From Paenibacillus sp. SYP-B3998 (GTDB lineage: Bacteria; Bacillota; Bacilli; Paenibacillales; NBRC-103111), in NCBI RefSeq assembly GCF_010820665.1, contig NZ_JAAIKC010000013.1, forward strand, positions 62,001-126,000: DNA of 64,000 bases, written 5' to 3'. Under the pieces are notes generated by a model. That model made no database searches, was not told the DNA's origin, and saw nothing but the letters and a program-made list of their open reading frames with translations. Position numbers and translations under genes: made by a program. This document shows, piece by piece, positions 36,978-46,029 of the stretch (positions are counted from its first letter, which is position 1; each line of letters starts with the position of its first letter).

Positions 36978-37263
36978 ATGGTTAGAAGGGATTTTAATTT
37001 AAATTGGAAATTATCTTCCATTCCTCATTGAGCAAACCCACTAGGGGAGTTCCTTCTGGACAGCGCTAGGAATGCCAAGGTAACGCGACCAGCAATGAGC
37101 AGGGAACCGAGAAATTGCTGCGTGGTAATGAGTTGACCATGGATTGGATAATCCACCACTGAATCGATTTCGATAGGAACATGCGCACAAATTATAGTTT
37201 TCGTGTATTTGAACCCGACTCGCCCAAGCAAATCTATTAATATTTAATATACTATCGTATTAA
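36978..37263. other. Intergenic region with a doubtful minus-strand frame
   Basis: A 68-codon minus frame lies here (37025-37231), starting at TTG without a ribosome binding site. Its product resembles nothing I know. Otherwise the region is AT-rich near its right end and holds no clear promoter. Confidence 0.35.
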
Positions 37264-37812
37264 ATGGTAGGGGAGTTGAAACTTACATTGAGTCAATTAA
37301 CTGTAGTGGCGCTGCGCAAAGCAGCCAGGAAGAGCTTGCCAATTTACCTTAAAATTGCTTTAAGTCCGCTATACGCGGCACGTTTAACCCTTGCGATTCG
37401 GAACGCTAACCTCAATACAATTAATCGCTTGTTCAAGGAAGTGACATCAGGCTTCAATAGTGTTGGTTCCAATACATTTGGCTTTAGCATTCAATTTGCT
37501 GCGCCAGCTCCAGCGAATGAAGTCGGAAATGCGACCAATACGAAAGGAAACGTTCGTTTGACAGTAAGTAGCCTAAGAAGTATTTCTAAGAGAGTCTTAC
37601 GTTTATACGGCAAAATCAGCCGTGATAATGCGTTCGCAACTCAACTCGTCCAAGCTGCAAAAGTGGGCAACAACATTCGACTTCGCGCCTTGATTACCCC
37701 GCTGCTGCCAAGTAACAGCTTAGTGGCGGTACAAGGTGATCGGACAGGGATTGTTTTGCAAATTAAGTCATCCACAGGTGTAGTGTTTATTAGTCAATTT
37801 TTTGTATTGTAA
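37264..37812 (+). CDS. Unknown small protein with internal duplication
   Basis: 182 aa, basic, no signal peptide or clear membrane helix. It falls into two halves of about 75-80 residues that align with each other: LTLSQLTVVALRKAAR...YLKI...AIRNANLNTINRLF...FGFSIQF, and LTVSSLRSISKRVLR...YGKI...AKVGNNIRLRALI...GIVLQI. No family was recognised. The ATG at 37264 has no ribosome binding site; GGGGAG lies before in-frame TTG codons at 37276 and 37288, so the true start may be a little downstream. It lies between the giant SLH gene and the WG-repeat gene and has its own terminator. Confidence 0.55.
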   Translation: MVGELKLTLSQLTVVALRKAARKSLPIYLKIALSPLYAARLTLAIRNANLNTINRLFKEVTSGFNSVGSNTFGFSIQFAAPAPANEVGNATNTKGNVRLTVSSLRSISKRVLRLYGKISRDNAFATQLVQAAKVGNNIRLRALITPLLPSNSLVAVQGDRTGIVLQIKSSTGVVFISQFFVL

Positions 37813-37832
37813 GATATTAATGCGTGGACAAG

Positions 37833-37864
37833 AAGCCGAATGCGATGAAGCATTCGGCTTTTTA
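37833..37864 (+). terminator. Terminator after the unknown duplicated protein
   Basis: Perfect 11-bp stem AAGCCGAATGC/GCATTCGGCTT with a six-base loop, then TTT. Confidence 0.88.
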
Positions 37865-37979
37865 AACACGAGAGAATGTATATGTTTGAGGTGGTATCGT
37901 TCTTTTTGACTATAAATGCTATAGTGATAAAGGGGAAATATGCCAAATTTCTACCTTATATATTTAAGGGGATGTACAC

Positions 37980-40463
37980 TTGTTTAAGAAATTGATTCTT
38001 TATATCGTGATTTGTGTGCTAGTTTTACAATTCGGTTCTGTCGTATACGCCGAACAAAAGGTTGAAATCAAGGAAAACGGCGAAGTAACGATTGATTATC
38101 GGACTTCATTAGGCGATCCCAAAAAGTACGCCCAAACAGCTACAATTATCGTGAAAGATGGACATCCTATGATCCCACTTTTCACCTTAGAACGCTATTA
38201 TACCGTTGAGAAGCCAGATTTGATCCTTTTAACCACGGAGAAAAATGGTGCGATTAGTGTCTTGGACACACGTAATGAAACGGAATACCAGATGAAAGTA
38301 AACTCCAATAAAGTAAAAATAGTGGGGACTGATCATCAGAAACTGGGGGATGCCACCTTGTCTACAACGGTATCCGTGCATTTGGAAGGGGATATTCCTT
38401 TTATCCCCATTGATTTCTTTCAAATTCTAGGCTACTCATCCTCCATTGACGCTGGTAAAAAAGTGCAGATTAACTTGATTCAGAAATCCTCGGGTTCAAC
38501 AAACAGTGGAGGATCGTCTAGCGGAAGCGTATCACCAGGTACAGACGCTTCCTCAAATGCTCAAACGTTGTATCCTATGAAAATTGGTCGGAAATATGGA
38601 TTCATGGATCAGGCTGGAAAGGTCTTTATCCAACCACAATTCGAGGGAGCGGGAAATTTCTCTGAGGGTCTTGCCGCTGTCCAAGTGAAGGGCAGCTGGG
38701 GATATATAGATCCAAAAGGGAACACGGTAATTACCCCACAATATGATTCTGCTTCTGAATTCTCAAATGATAACGCCATTGTAAGTAAAAAAGATAAAAA
38801 TGGCGTCAAATTCGGGTACATTAATAAGCGCGGAAAAGCAGTTGGAAGTATCATGTATGAGAGTGCGCTTGATTACAAGGAAAATTTTGCTCCTGTCGTG
38901 ACGGGTACTCACTTTGCTTTCCTTAATCGTGATGGCAATATCCAGTTCTTTGATTCATTCGAGGATGCGGGTTCGTTCTCGGAAGGTTTGGCGAAAGTTC
39001 AAATCAAAGGGAAATATGGCTATATCAATAAAAAGGGCGAGGTTGCGATCCCTTACCAATATACGAAGGCATTGGACTTTTCGGGTGGAATGGCCGCAGT
39101 AAGCATACAAGGAAAATGGGGTTATATCGACAAAGAGGAAGAGCAAGTCATACCTGCCAAGTATGAGGATGCAGCTCCTTTCTCCGAAGGGTTGGCAGCC
39201 GTACAATCAGGTGGTAAATACGGTTACATCGAACCATCGGGCAAAACCGTTATTGCGATGCAGTACGATTTTGCCGGTTCATTTAAGATGGGCTATGCGC
39301 CTGTGAAGCAATTGGGGAAATGGGGTTTCATCGATCAGAAGGGTATGATCGTTGTCCAACCGAAGTATGATTTCGCTTATGAAGCAAATGGCGCTTTATT
39401 CCGTGTTCAAGATGGTGGCCAAACAATTTATCTGGATCATAAGGGCAATCCTGTTAAACCGTTAAATGAGAATGGCCAAGAAATAAATCTTGTTATGGTG
39501 GCAGGTAACGTTATTGAAGTTAACGGCGTTTTGCTTGACTTGGAAGTACCGCCAGCTCTTGTGGAAGGAAGTACGTTGGTTCCTCTTCGCGCTATTTTAG
39601 AAAGTTTGAATCTTAAACTGGACTGGAATAGTCAAACGAAGACGATAAATGCTTCTAAAGATGGTGTGAACATCGTTTTACAAGTAGATAATCCGATAGC
39701 GACAGTTAATGGTAAATCGGTGACCCTGCCCGTTCCACCTAAAGTCATCCAAGGTAATACACTTGTTCCAGTACGCTTTATTTCACAAAGTGTAGGAGCA
39801 CAGGTGGACTACGCACCGTATCAACCTGCTGATATAGAGACGAGCTTGTTCGATGGGCTAGATACTGCGTATGTTGAGCGAATGAGTGCCTATGGGCAAG
39901 CCACTGAGCATTGGGTGACTGTACAAGGCGAGGATTCAGCCGATGCTGCAGCAGCTAAGGCGGCAATACAAGTGGCTGCAGAGGGACTTATTAAAATTAA
40001 GGATCAGATGGTTCATGACATTCAGCAGAAATATGAGCGTAAGATCGACGCTACCCCTAATGATGCTGAGCTGTACATGCAATACGCAACTGTTCTTGCA
40101 GAACTGGGCCATTTATACGAGGACCGTAATTTAGTTGTGGAATCCGAAATGGTAGCAGCTGAAGCAGGTAAAATTGACGTGAAAGCTTTGCAATTTTACC
40201 GTTTGTATACGGCAGATTTGTATGGAGAAGAAGCAGCAAGAGAGAAAATTTATCAGGAAGCCGCCAACATGGACCCGTTTATCGTCTTAAATCATGCACA
40301 GAAGCATGGAAACTATTATGATGCAGGTCTTGCATTTAGTAAAAATGAACGTACGCCCGATTATGCAATCTTTGCTTTGAAGAAAGCCTATCTGAATGGC
40401 AATGATCGTATGAAAGCGAAAGCTAAGCAATTACTGAGCGCCAAATACAAGATCCAGCTGTAA
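37980..40463 (+). CDS. Secreted WG-repeat protein with two stalk (copper amine oxidase N-like) domains
   Basis: An 827-aa exported protein with TTG start and AAGGGG 8-9 bases before it. A signal peptide to about residue 24 is followed by a stalk domain (copper amine oxidase N-terminal-like, 30-150) and a Ser/Gly linker. About seven WG repeats span 200-487, each of the form KYGF(M/I)(D/N)..G (for example WGYIDPKGN, YGYINKKGE, WGYIDKEEE). A second stalk domain lies near 504-611 (VEGSTLVPLRAI, IQGNTLVPVRFIS). The C-terminus (615-827) is helical and TPR-like. Such proteins are common in Paenibacillus as cell-surface proteins of unknown role. It is monocistronic. Confidence 0.85.
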   Translation: MFKKLILYIVICVLVLQFGSVVYAEQKVEIKENGEVTIDYRTSLGDPKKYAQTATIIVKDGHPMIPLFTLERYYTVEKPDLILLTTEKNGAISVLDTRNETEYQMKVNSNKVKIVGTDHQKLGDATLSTTVSVHLEGDIPFIPIDFFQILGYSSSIDAGKKVQINLIQKSSGSTNSGGSSSGSVSPGTDASSNAQTLYPMKIGRKYGFMDQAGKVFIQPQFEGAGNFSEGLAAVQVKGSWGYIDPKGNTVITPQYDSASEFSNDNAIVSKKDKNGVKFGYINKRGKAVGSIMYESALDYKENFAPVVTGTHFAFLNRDGNIQFFDSFEDAGSFSEGLAKVQIKGKYGYINKKGEVAIPYQYTKALDFSGGMAAVSIQGKWGYIDKEEEQVIPAKYEDAAPFSEGLAAVQSGGKYGYIEPSGKTVIAMQYDFAGSFKMGYAPVKQLGKWGFIDQKGMIVVQPKYDFAYEANGALFRVQDGGQTIYLDHKGNPVKPLNENGQEINLVMVAGNVIEVNGVLLDLEVPPALVEGSTLVPLRAILESLNLKLDWNSQTKTINASKDGVNIVLQVDNPIATVNGKSVTLPVPPKVIQGNTLVPVRFISQSVGAQVDYAPYQPADIETSLFDGLDTAYVERMSAYGQATEHWVTVQGEDSADAAAAKAAIQVAAEGLIKIKDQMVHDIQQKYERKIDATPNDAELYMQYATVLAELGHLYEDRNLVVESEMVAAEAGKIDVKALQFYRLYTADLYGEEAAREKIYQEAANMDPFIVLNHAQKHGNYYDAGLAFSKNERTPDYAIFALKKAYLNGNDRMKAKAKQLLSAKYKIQL

Positions 40464-40482
40464 ATGGTTTAAAATCGAACTC

Positions 40483-40526
40483 AAGCTGTTAGGAAGTCAG
40501 AATTGTGACTTCCTAACAGCTTTTTA
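40483..40526 (+). terminator. Strong terminator after the WG-repeat gene
   Basis: Perfect 17-bp stem AAGCTGTTAGGAAGTCA/TGACTTCCTAACAGCTT with a short loop and TTT tail. Confidence 0.92.
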
Positions 40527-40547
40527 TTGTTCCCTTAACAATCGGGT

Positions 40548-40577
40548 TTGCCATTTTTTGAGATTCGGTGGTAAACT
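40548..40577 (+). promoter_or_regulatory. SigA-type promoter of the YesM/YesN operon
   Basis: TTGCCA (40548-40553), 18-bp spacer, TAAACT (40572-40577), 34 bp before the kinase ATG. Confidence 0.6.
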
Positions 40578-40611
40578 AAACGCGCAATCAGTTTGAACAA
40601 GGGGGCGACTC

Positions 40612-42444
40612 ATGCCTAGAATCGGAACCTTCTATCAGAACCATTTGAAGAGAAAAATGTTTAATAAAATTTTATTTCTTTATTCCATTGCTTTGATTAT
40701 TTTGTTTGTAACGGTGTCGTTCTTAGTCTATCGGTACTATGAGCAGCGAGTGATTCAGGAAAAGATGGATAAGAATCTGCAAACGATTGATATTGTTAGC
40801 GTTTACATGAATCAACAGGTGGAAAGAATGCAATCCAATATTCAGGAGTTGTACACAGATGCTGTCGTCAATGAAGACTTGAACTATTTTTTGACGCATG
40901 AATATACCACCTATTTGGAACATCGGCTAAATCGCTATTTCAATAGCGAGAATTACCAAGGAAAAGGGATCGATACCTATTTGAAATCAATCGTAGAGAG
41001 TGAAATTGGCATTGAAAACCTTATCCTTTACAGCTATGAGAAGAGATTTTTTTACATTCTAAATCAGAGCTATCAAGATCGCATCACTTCACCGATAAGT
41101 GACCTGGAAGAAACGAAGTGGCTCAAAGAGCTGAAAAATCAAAGTTGGAGAAGCTTGGAGGACGGTGCTTTACTCGAACGAAAGCTGGAAGGAAAGTCTT
41201 TATTTATGTATGCAAGGACGCTTCAGGACCCCGTTTCGCTAAAGACGAATGGACTGATGATTTTTGATTTTAATACGGATCAAATTATTAAATCGATTCC
41301 CGGCATGACGGAAGACAAGCGAGGCAAGTTCGTCATTGTCACGCCAAGCGGTGAGGTTATCTATGATTCTGGCAATGAATACTATGGTAAAACGTACCCT
41401 TATTGGAGAGAACTGCAGACTCCCAAGGAATGGTACGCATTGGAAGAGCCCTCCAAAGTAAACCTAATCAATATAGGGAATACAGGATTAGTCATTGCAG
41501 GAATCATACCCATATCGACGATTCAGGAGAGTGTTCATACGGTTCGTAATACGTTGATTGGAGTCACCTTGCTTTGTATCGTAGTAAGCTTTGCTTTTAC
41601 GTTCACGGTGATTCGACGTTTTTCCAAAAAGATCAGGAAAATCATGCTGCATACGAGCCGGCTGCAAGGAGGAGATTTATCAGCGCGTATCCGGATGGAG
41701 GGCGAGGATGAGCTTCAACAAATATCAGAGAGCTTTAATTATATGTGCGATCGTTTGGAGTCCTATATCGAGAATATGTACGTATCTGAAATTCGGCAGA
41801 AAAGCGCTGAATTGTCTGCTTTACAAGCGCAGATTAATCCGCATTTTCTCTACAATACGCTGGAGAGTATTCGTATGAAAGCTTTAGCTTCTGGAAATAG
41901 AGATGTCGGGCAAATGATTTATTTGCTTGCAGACATTTTCCGTAACATGATTCGTAACAAAACGAATATTTCACTCTCGGAAGAAATAGCCATGTGTGCT
42001 TCGTACTTGGAATTGTTCCAATTCCGTTATGAGGATACGCTCATCGTCCATACGCAAATCAACAGCTCAATTGCTAATTGCAAGGTGCTTAAGCTGCTCA
42101 TCCAGCCGATTGTAGAGAACTACGTTGTGCATGGGTTTCGACCTAATGCCACTGACAACCGCATCTCTATTACGGCGCATATTGTAAACGAGCGGATCGT
42201 AGTCAAGGTTATGGACAATGGAAAGGGGATTACGAAGGAAACACTAGCTGGAATTGAAAAAAGGTTGAGGCAAAATCATTCGATGGAGAGCTTGCCCAGC
42301 AATTCTCTTGGTTTATTTAACGTAAATGAACGTATAAGGTTAACTTATGGGAACGAATATGGCATCCGTATCTGGAGTGAAGTGAACGAAGGGACGGAGG
42401 TTTCGTTGGAAATACCTGCTTGGAAGGAGGAACCCCTCGCATGA
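40612..42444 (+). CDS. Sensor histidine kinase, YesM family
   Basis: A 610-aa membrane kinase. A TM helix near 20-38, an extracellular Cache-type sensor, a second TM (LIGVTLLCIVVSFAFTFTVI), HAMP (MLHTSRLQGGDLSARI) and a His_kinase domain with ALQAQINPHFLYNTLESIR, where His411 is the expected phosphorylation site. The ATP-binding part has VENYVVHG and MDNGKGIT, with SLGLFNVNERIRL at the end. It is the sensor of a sugar-responsive two-component system; its stop overlaps the regulator start by four bases (ATGA). Confidence 0.9.
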   Translation: MPRIGTFYQNHLKRKMFNKILFLYSIALIILFVTVSFLVYRYYEQRVIQEKMDKNLQTIDIVSVYMNQQVERMQSNIQELYTDAVVNEDLNYFLTHEYTTYLEHRLNRYFNSENYQGKGIDTYLKSIVESEIGIENLILYSYEKRFFYILNQSYQDRITSPISDLEETKWLKELKNQSWRSLEDGALLERKLEGKSLFMYARTLQDPVSLKTNGLMIFDFNTDQIIKSIPGMTEDKRGKFVIVTPSGEVIYDSGNEYYGKTYPYWRELQTPKEWYALEEPSKVNLINIGNTGLVIAGIIPISTIQESVHTVRNTLIGVTLLCIVVSFAFTFTVIRRFSKKIRKIMLHTSRLQGGDLSARIRMEGEDELQQISESFNYMCDRLESYIENMYVSEIRQKSAELSALQAQINPHFLYNTLESIRMKALASGNRDVGQMIYLLADIFRNMIRNKTNISLSEEIAMCASYLELFQFRYEDTLIVHTQINSSIANCKVLKLLIQPIVENYVVHGFRPNATDNRISITAHIVNERIVVKVMDNGKGITKETLAGIEKRLRQNHSMESLPSNSLGLFNVNERIRLTYGNEYGIRIWSEVNEGTEVSLEIPAWKEEPLA

Positions 42445-44009
42445 GAAAAGTTTTTTTTGCCGATGATGAGCCATTGATTGCCAAAGGGATGCCATCCGTC
42501 GTAGATTGGCAGCAATTGGGTCTGACTGTCGCAGGTATCGCAATGGACGGGACAGAAGCGCTGGCGAAGCTGAAGGATGAGCCGGTAGATCTGCTGATTA
42601 CAGACATTATGATGCCAGGCTTAAGCGGTTTGGATTTAATTCGGAAGGTCAAAACGATGCATCCGCGCACGAAATTCATTGTCATGAGCGGATACGAGGA
42701 GTTTAAGTATGTCAAGGAAGGGATCACGTTAGGGATAGAAAATTATATACTAAAGCCAATTAATATCGACGAATTGGAGTCAACGATTAAGCACATTCTT
42801 AGAGACTGGGAACGGGAGGAATTTACCCTATTTCGCTCCGCTGAGGATTGGAAAGTGCTTCGCAACAATATCCTTCAGCGTTGGTTGAGTGGAGAAATTG
42901 AAGGTCAAGAACTTAAGAATCGGGCTGCATTGCTAGGCATTCCGATGTTTCATGCATATTATCAGGTGGCTTCTTTGAAAATTGTATATGAAAGCGAATT
43001 GTCCTCCAGACTTCACAGATTGGACGTGCTCGCTGAACAATGCGAGAAGATGGCCAAAGAACAGTTGTCTGTATCCAGTGAAGTCGTCTGTTTTCCAGAT
43101 GGAGATGACAATCTTGTTGTTATCTTCGCCATGCCTGATCCGGACAATGAAGAAGCTTGTTACCTTGCTCTTGAGCGTATGGTGAATTGGCTAAGCGAGG
43201 TTACAGGGTTCCCCATATGGGGCGTATTTGATGGATCCAAAGAAGACTATCTAAGCGCAGCCAACAGTTACACGACCATAAAACACTGGTTTCAAGAGCA
43301 TTTACTGCCGAGCGGAGATCAGACCGTATTCCTCAAGCTATCTGAGAAGGGAGAAATCGAACGCGCCGCTGGCAAGCAGCCTGTGGGCATGGAAGCATTT
43401 GCTCAGCTTTTGATGGAAGGACAGGAAGAACGTATCCATGCCTATGTGGAAGCGGCCCTGTCCATTCAGCAAGAGGACAAGGAACTTCCGCCGCTCAGGT
43501 CGTTATTCTTTAACGTGGCTATCCAGTTGATGCTGGCCGCCAAAGATCGAGAGAAGAGCAAGGATTACACGGAAATTTTTGCCCCTCTCTCTCTTTTACA
43601 TACGTTGAGCGGATTGAAGAATTATGTCATCACGACGATAGACCGAACCTTGGAGCGTATACATAGCGATCCTCAGAAAGCGTATAGTCCGCATGTTGCC
43701 GAGCTTCTGGAGTATGTTCATGGACATTATCAAGAGGAATTATCTTTAAAAACATGGGGACATAAAGTGGAACTGCACCCGAACTATTTGGGACAACTTT
43801 TCCACGTAGAGGTAGGGACTAGCTTTTCAGACTATTTGAATCAGTATCGCATCGAGAAAGCGACCCACTTACTTCTATACACCGACCGTAAAACGGCAGA
43901 AATCGCCCAAGATGTGGGCTATTGGGACACTTCTTACTTCTATCGGCAATTTAAGAAATACGCTGGAGTTTCTCCGACAGAATTAAGATCGATGTATGCC
44001 AAAAAGTAA
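42441..44009 (+). CDS. Response regulator, YesN/AraC type
   Basis: 522 aa. Receiver domain with FFADDEPL and the phospho-acceptor Asp55 in ITDIMMPG, a middle linker of about 280 residues, and a C-terminal AraC DNA-binding domain (LKTWGHKVELHPNYLGQLFH and TAEIAQDVGYWDTSYFYRQF). The true start is the ATG with AAGGAGG 10 bases upstream, inside the kinase gene. Expected to activate the importer and GH85 genes that follow, in response to a glycan sensed by the kinase. Confidence 0.9.
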   Translation: MRKVFFADDEPLIAKGMPSVVDWQQLGLTVAGIAMDGTEALAKLKDEPVDLLITDIMMPGLSGLDLIRKVKTMHPRTKFIVMSGYEEFKYVKEGITLGIENYILKPINIDELESTIKHILRDWEREEFTLFRSAEDWKVLRNNILQRWLSGEIEGQELKNRAALLGIPMFHAYYQVASLKIVYESELSSRLHRLDVLAEQCEKMAKEQLSVSSEVVCFPDGDDNLVVIFAMPDPDNEEACYLALERMVNWLSEVTGFPIWGVFDGSKEDYLSAANSYTTIKHWFQEHLLPSGDQTVFLKLSEKGEIERAAGKQPVGMEAFAQLLMEGQEERIHAYVEAALSIQQEDKELPPLRSLFFNVAIQLMLAAKDREKSKDYTEIFAPLSLLHTLSGLKNYVITTIDRTLERIHSDPQKAYSPHVAELLEYVHGHYQEELSLKTWGHKVELHPNYLGQLFHVEVGTSFSDYLNQYRIEKATHLLLYTDRKTAEIAQDVGYWDTSYFYRQFKKYAGVSPTELRSMYAKK

Positions 44010-44109
44010 ATCTTTAATTTATCCATCCCGATTTAGCATTTATCTACTTTCGAGCCTTATGACACTCTTGGCATAATAAGGGTAAGCGATAGATAAAGGG
44101 GGAGAAGCC

Positions 44110-45039
44110 GTGCCGCGTACAGTCAAGAATGTCATGAAGAACAAAGCATTCCTCTTTATGGTGCTGCCAGGAGCGCTATACTTTGTGATATTTGCCTATT
44201 TGCCTATGTTTGGCTCCATTTTAGCATTCAAGGACTTCCATATTAGTCCGCAAGGATTTTTTGCGAGCGTTTTCAATAGTAAATGGGTCGGTTTAAAAAA
44301 CTTTGAGTTTTTGTTTTCCACCGATGATGCGTTTCTGATTACGAGAAATACGGTGCTTTACAATTTAGCTTTAATTTTTATTGGACTTGTATGTGCAGTT
44401 ACGTTTGCGATTATTTTGAATGAGCTATTGAGCAAAAAGTTGGCGAAGATCTATCAAACAGCCATGTTTATGCCTTACTTTTTGTCCTGGGTCATTATTA
44501 GTTATTTTGCTTTTACCCTTCTTAGCGTAGATAAAGGGGTTCTGAACCGAATTATCCTTTCGCTGGGTGGGGAGAAAATCAGTTGGTATGCGGATACAAC
44601 CTACTGGCCTTATATTTTAATCATAATGGGAATTTGGAAATCAGTTGGATATGGCAGCGTCGTTTATCTTGCCGCGATTACAGGGATTGATCGTTCCTAC
44701 TATGAAGCTGCTATGATCGATGGGGCGACCAAATGGCAGCAGATTCGCTACATTACGCTTCCACAGCTGAAGCCGCTCATGATTATTTTGACCATACTTG
44801 CATTGGGGGGGATTTTCCGTTCCGATTTTGGGTTATTTTTTCAAATCCCTAAGGATTCCGGCGCTCTGTATGCAGTTACTAATGTGATCGACACGTTTGT
44901 TTACAACAGTTTGATTAATACGGGGGATATTGGCATGAGTACGGCAGCTGGCTTGTACCAGTCCGTAGTGGGACTAATCTTAGTCATGCTGGCCAACTAC
45001 ACCGTTCGTAAAATTGAGAAAGAGTATGCCGTCTTTTAA
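44110..45039 (+). CDS. Carbohydrate ABC importer permease, LplB type
   Basis: 309 aa with about six TM helices. The EAA loop is YEAAMIDGATKWQQIRYITL near residue 197. GGGGGAGAAGCC precedes the GTG start. It is the first gene of an importer set (permease, permease, lipoprotein) placed directly after the YesM/YesN pair and before a GH85 enzyme. No ATPase is encoded. Likely substrate is an N-glycan-derived oligosaccharide, by inference from the GH85 neighbour. Confidence 0.9.
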   Translation: MPRTVKNVMKNKAFLFMVLPGALYFVIFAYLPMFGSILAFKDFHISPQGFFASVFNSKWVGLKNFEFLFSTDDAFLITRNTVLYNLALIFIGLVCAVTFAIILNELLSKKLAKIYQTAMFMPYFLSWVIISYFAFTLLSVDKGVLNRIILSLGGEKISWYADTTYWPYILIIMGIWKSVGYGSVVYLAAITGIDRSYYEAAMIDGATKWQQIRYITLPQLKPLMIILTILALGGIFRSDFGLFFQIPKDSGALYAVTNVIDTFVYNSLINTGDIGMSTAAGLYQSVVGLILVMLANYTVRKIEKEYAVF

Positions 45040-45054
45040 CAGGAGGTGAGGAAG

Positions 45055-45966
45055 ATGTCGCAAGTGACGACAGGGCAGGATTTGAACAAGATTAACTATA
45101 CTTGGAACGTGATATTTAGTTTTCTAATTGGATTGTTTGCTTTATCCTGTGTGTTTCCCTTTTTATTCGTAATTATTATTTCGTTCACAGATGAGCATAC
45201 GCTCGCTGTGGAAGGGTTCAGTCTCGTTCCTAAACAATGGAGCGCAGATGCCTACAAGTTCGTGTTCGAGTCGGGACATCAGCTGCTTCGTTCATTCGGA
45301 GTAACAGTGACCGTTACGGTTATCGGGACGTTGTTAACCTTGTTTTGCGTATCTACCTACGCTTACGCCATCGCTAGAAAAAACTTTACCTACCGACGGT
45401 TTTTCAGCTTTCTAGCTTTTTTTACGATGCTTTTCTCAGGTGGCTTGGTACCTTCTTATATCATTATGACGCAGTTTCTTCATCTGCAAAACACGATCTG
45501 GAGTCTCATTCTGCCATCGATTTTAAATGCATTTTACATCATCGTGATGCGAACATTTTTCCAAACGACAGTTCCTGATGCCCTCATTGAATCGGCCAAA
45601 ATTGATGGAGCTTCGGAGTTTGGCATTTATGTCAAGATTGTACTCCCGATCTCGCTGCCAGGCATCGCAACCATCGGGTTATTCAGTACTTTAGGATTTT
45701 GGAACGATTGGTTTAACGCCTTGTTGTACATTGATGATCCGAAGCTTGTCCCGCTTCAAGCTATGCTTATGCGTATTCAAAATAATATGGATTTCATGGT
45801 CCAAAATAGCAAAAATCTAATTTCCTATGATGTTATGAGTTCACTTCCCACGGAAACGGTTCGAATGGCGATGGTTGTTTTGGCAACTCTACCTATTGCG
45901 ATGGCCTATCCCTTTTTCCAAAAATACTTTGTGCAAGGTTTAACGATTGGCTCTGTCAAAGAATAA
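45055..45966 (+). CDS. Carbohydrate ABC importer permease, YtcP type
   Basis: 303 aa permease. Visible features are the EAA loop IESAKIDGASEFGIYVKIVL and the family C-terminus KYFVQGLTIGSVKE. The ATG is preferred because AGGAGG lies 8 bases ahead; the GTG at 45046 lies inside that site. It is tightly linked to the previous permease and to the lipoprotein. Confidence 0.9.
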   Translation: MSQVTTGQDLNKINYTWNVIFSFLIGLFALSCVFPFLFVIIISFTDEHTLAVEGFSLVPKQWSADAYKFVFESGHQLLRSFGVTVTVTVIGTLLTLFCVSTYAYAIARKNFTYRRFFSFLAFFTMLFSGGLVPSYIIMTQFLHLQNTIWSLILPSILNAFYIIVMRTFFQTTVPDALIESAKIDGASEFGIYVKIVLPISLPGIATIGLFSTLGFWNDWFNALLYIDDPKLVPLQAMLMRIQNNMDFMVQNSKNLISYDVMSSLPTETVRMAMVVLATLPIAMAYPFFQKYFVQGLTIGSVKE

Positions 45967-46029
45967 CGTGAATTGTCCCTGCTTAGGCAGTGTCAATAGA
46001 TGAGTTTGACTTAAAGGGGGAAAAGAACG

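Noticed and set aside
37025..37231. 68-codon minus ORF between SLH gene and unknown protein
   Set aside because: TTG start without a ribosome binding site and no recognisable family; kept only as a doubtful frame in the intergenic note.
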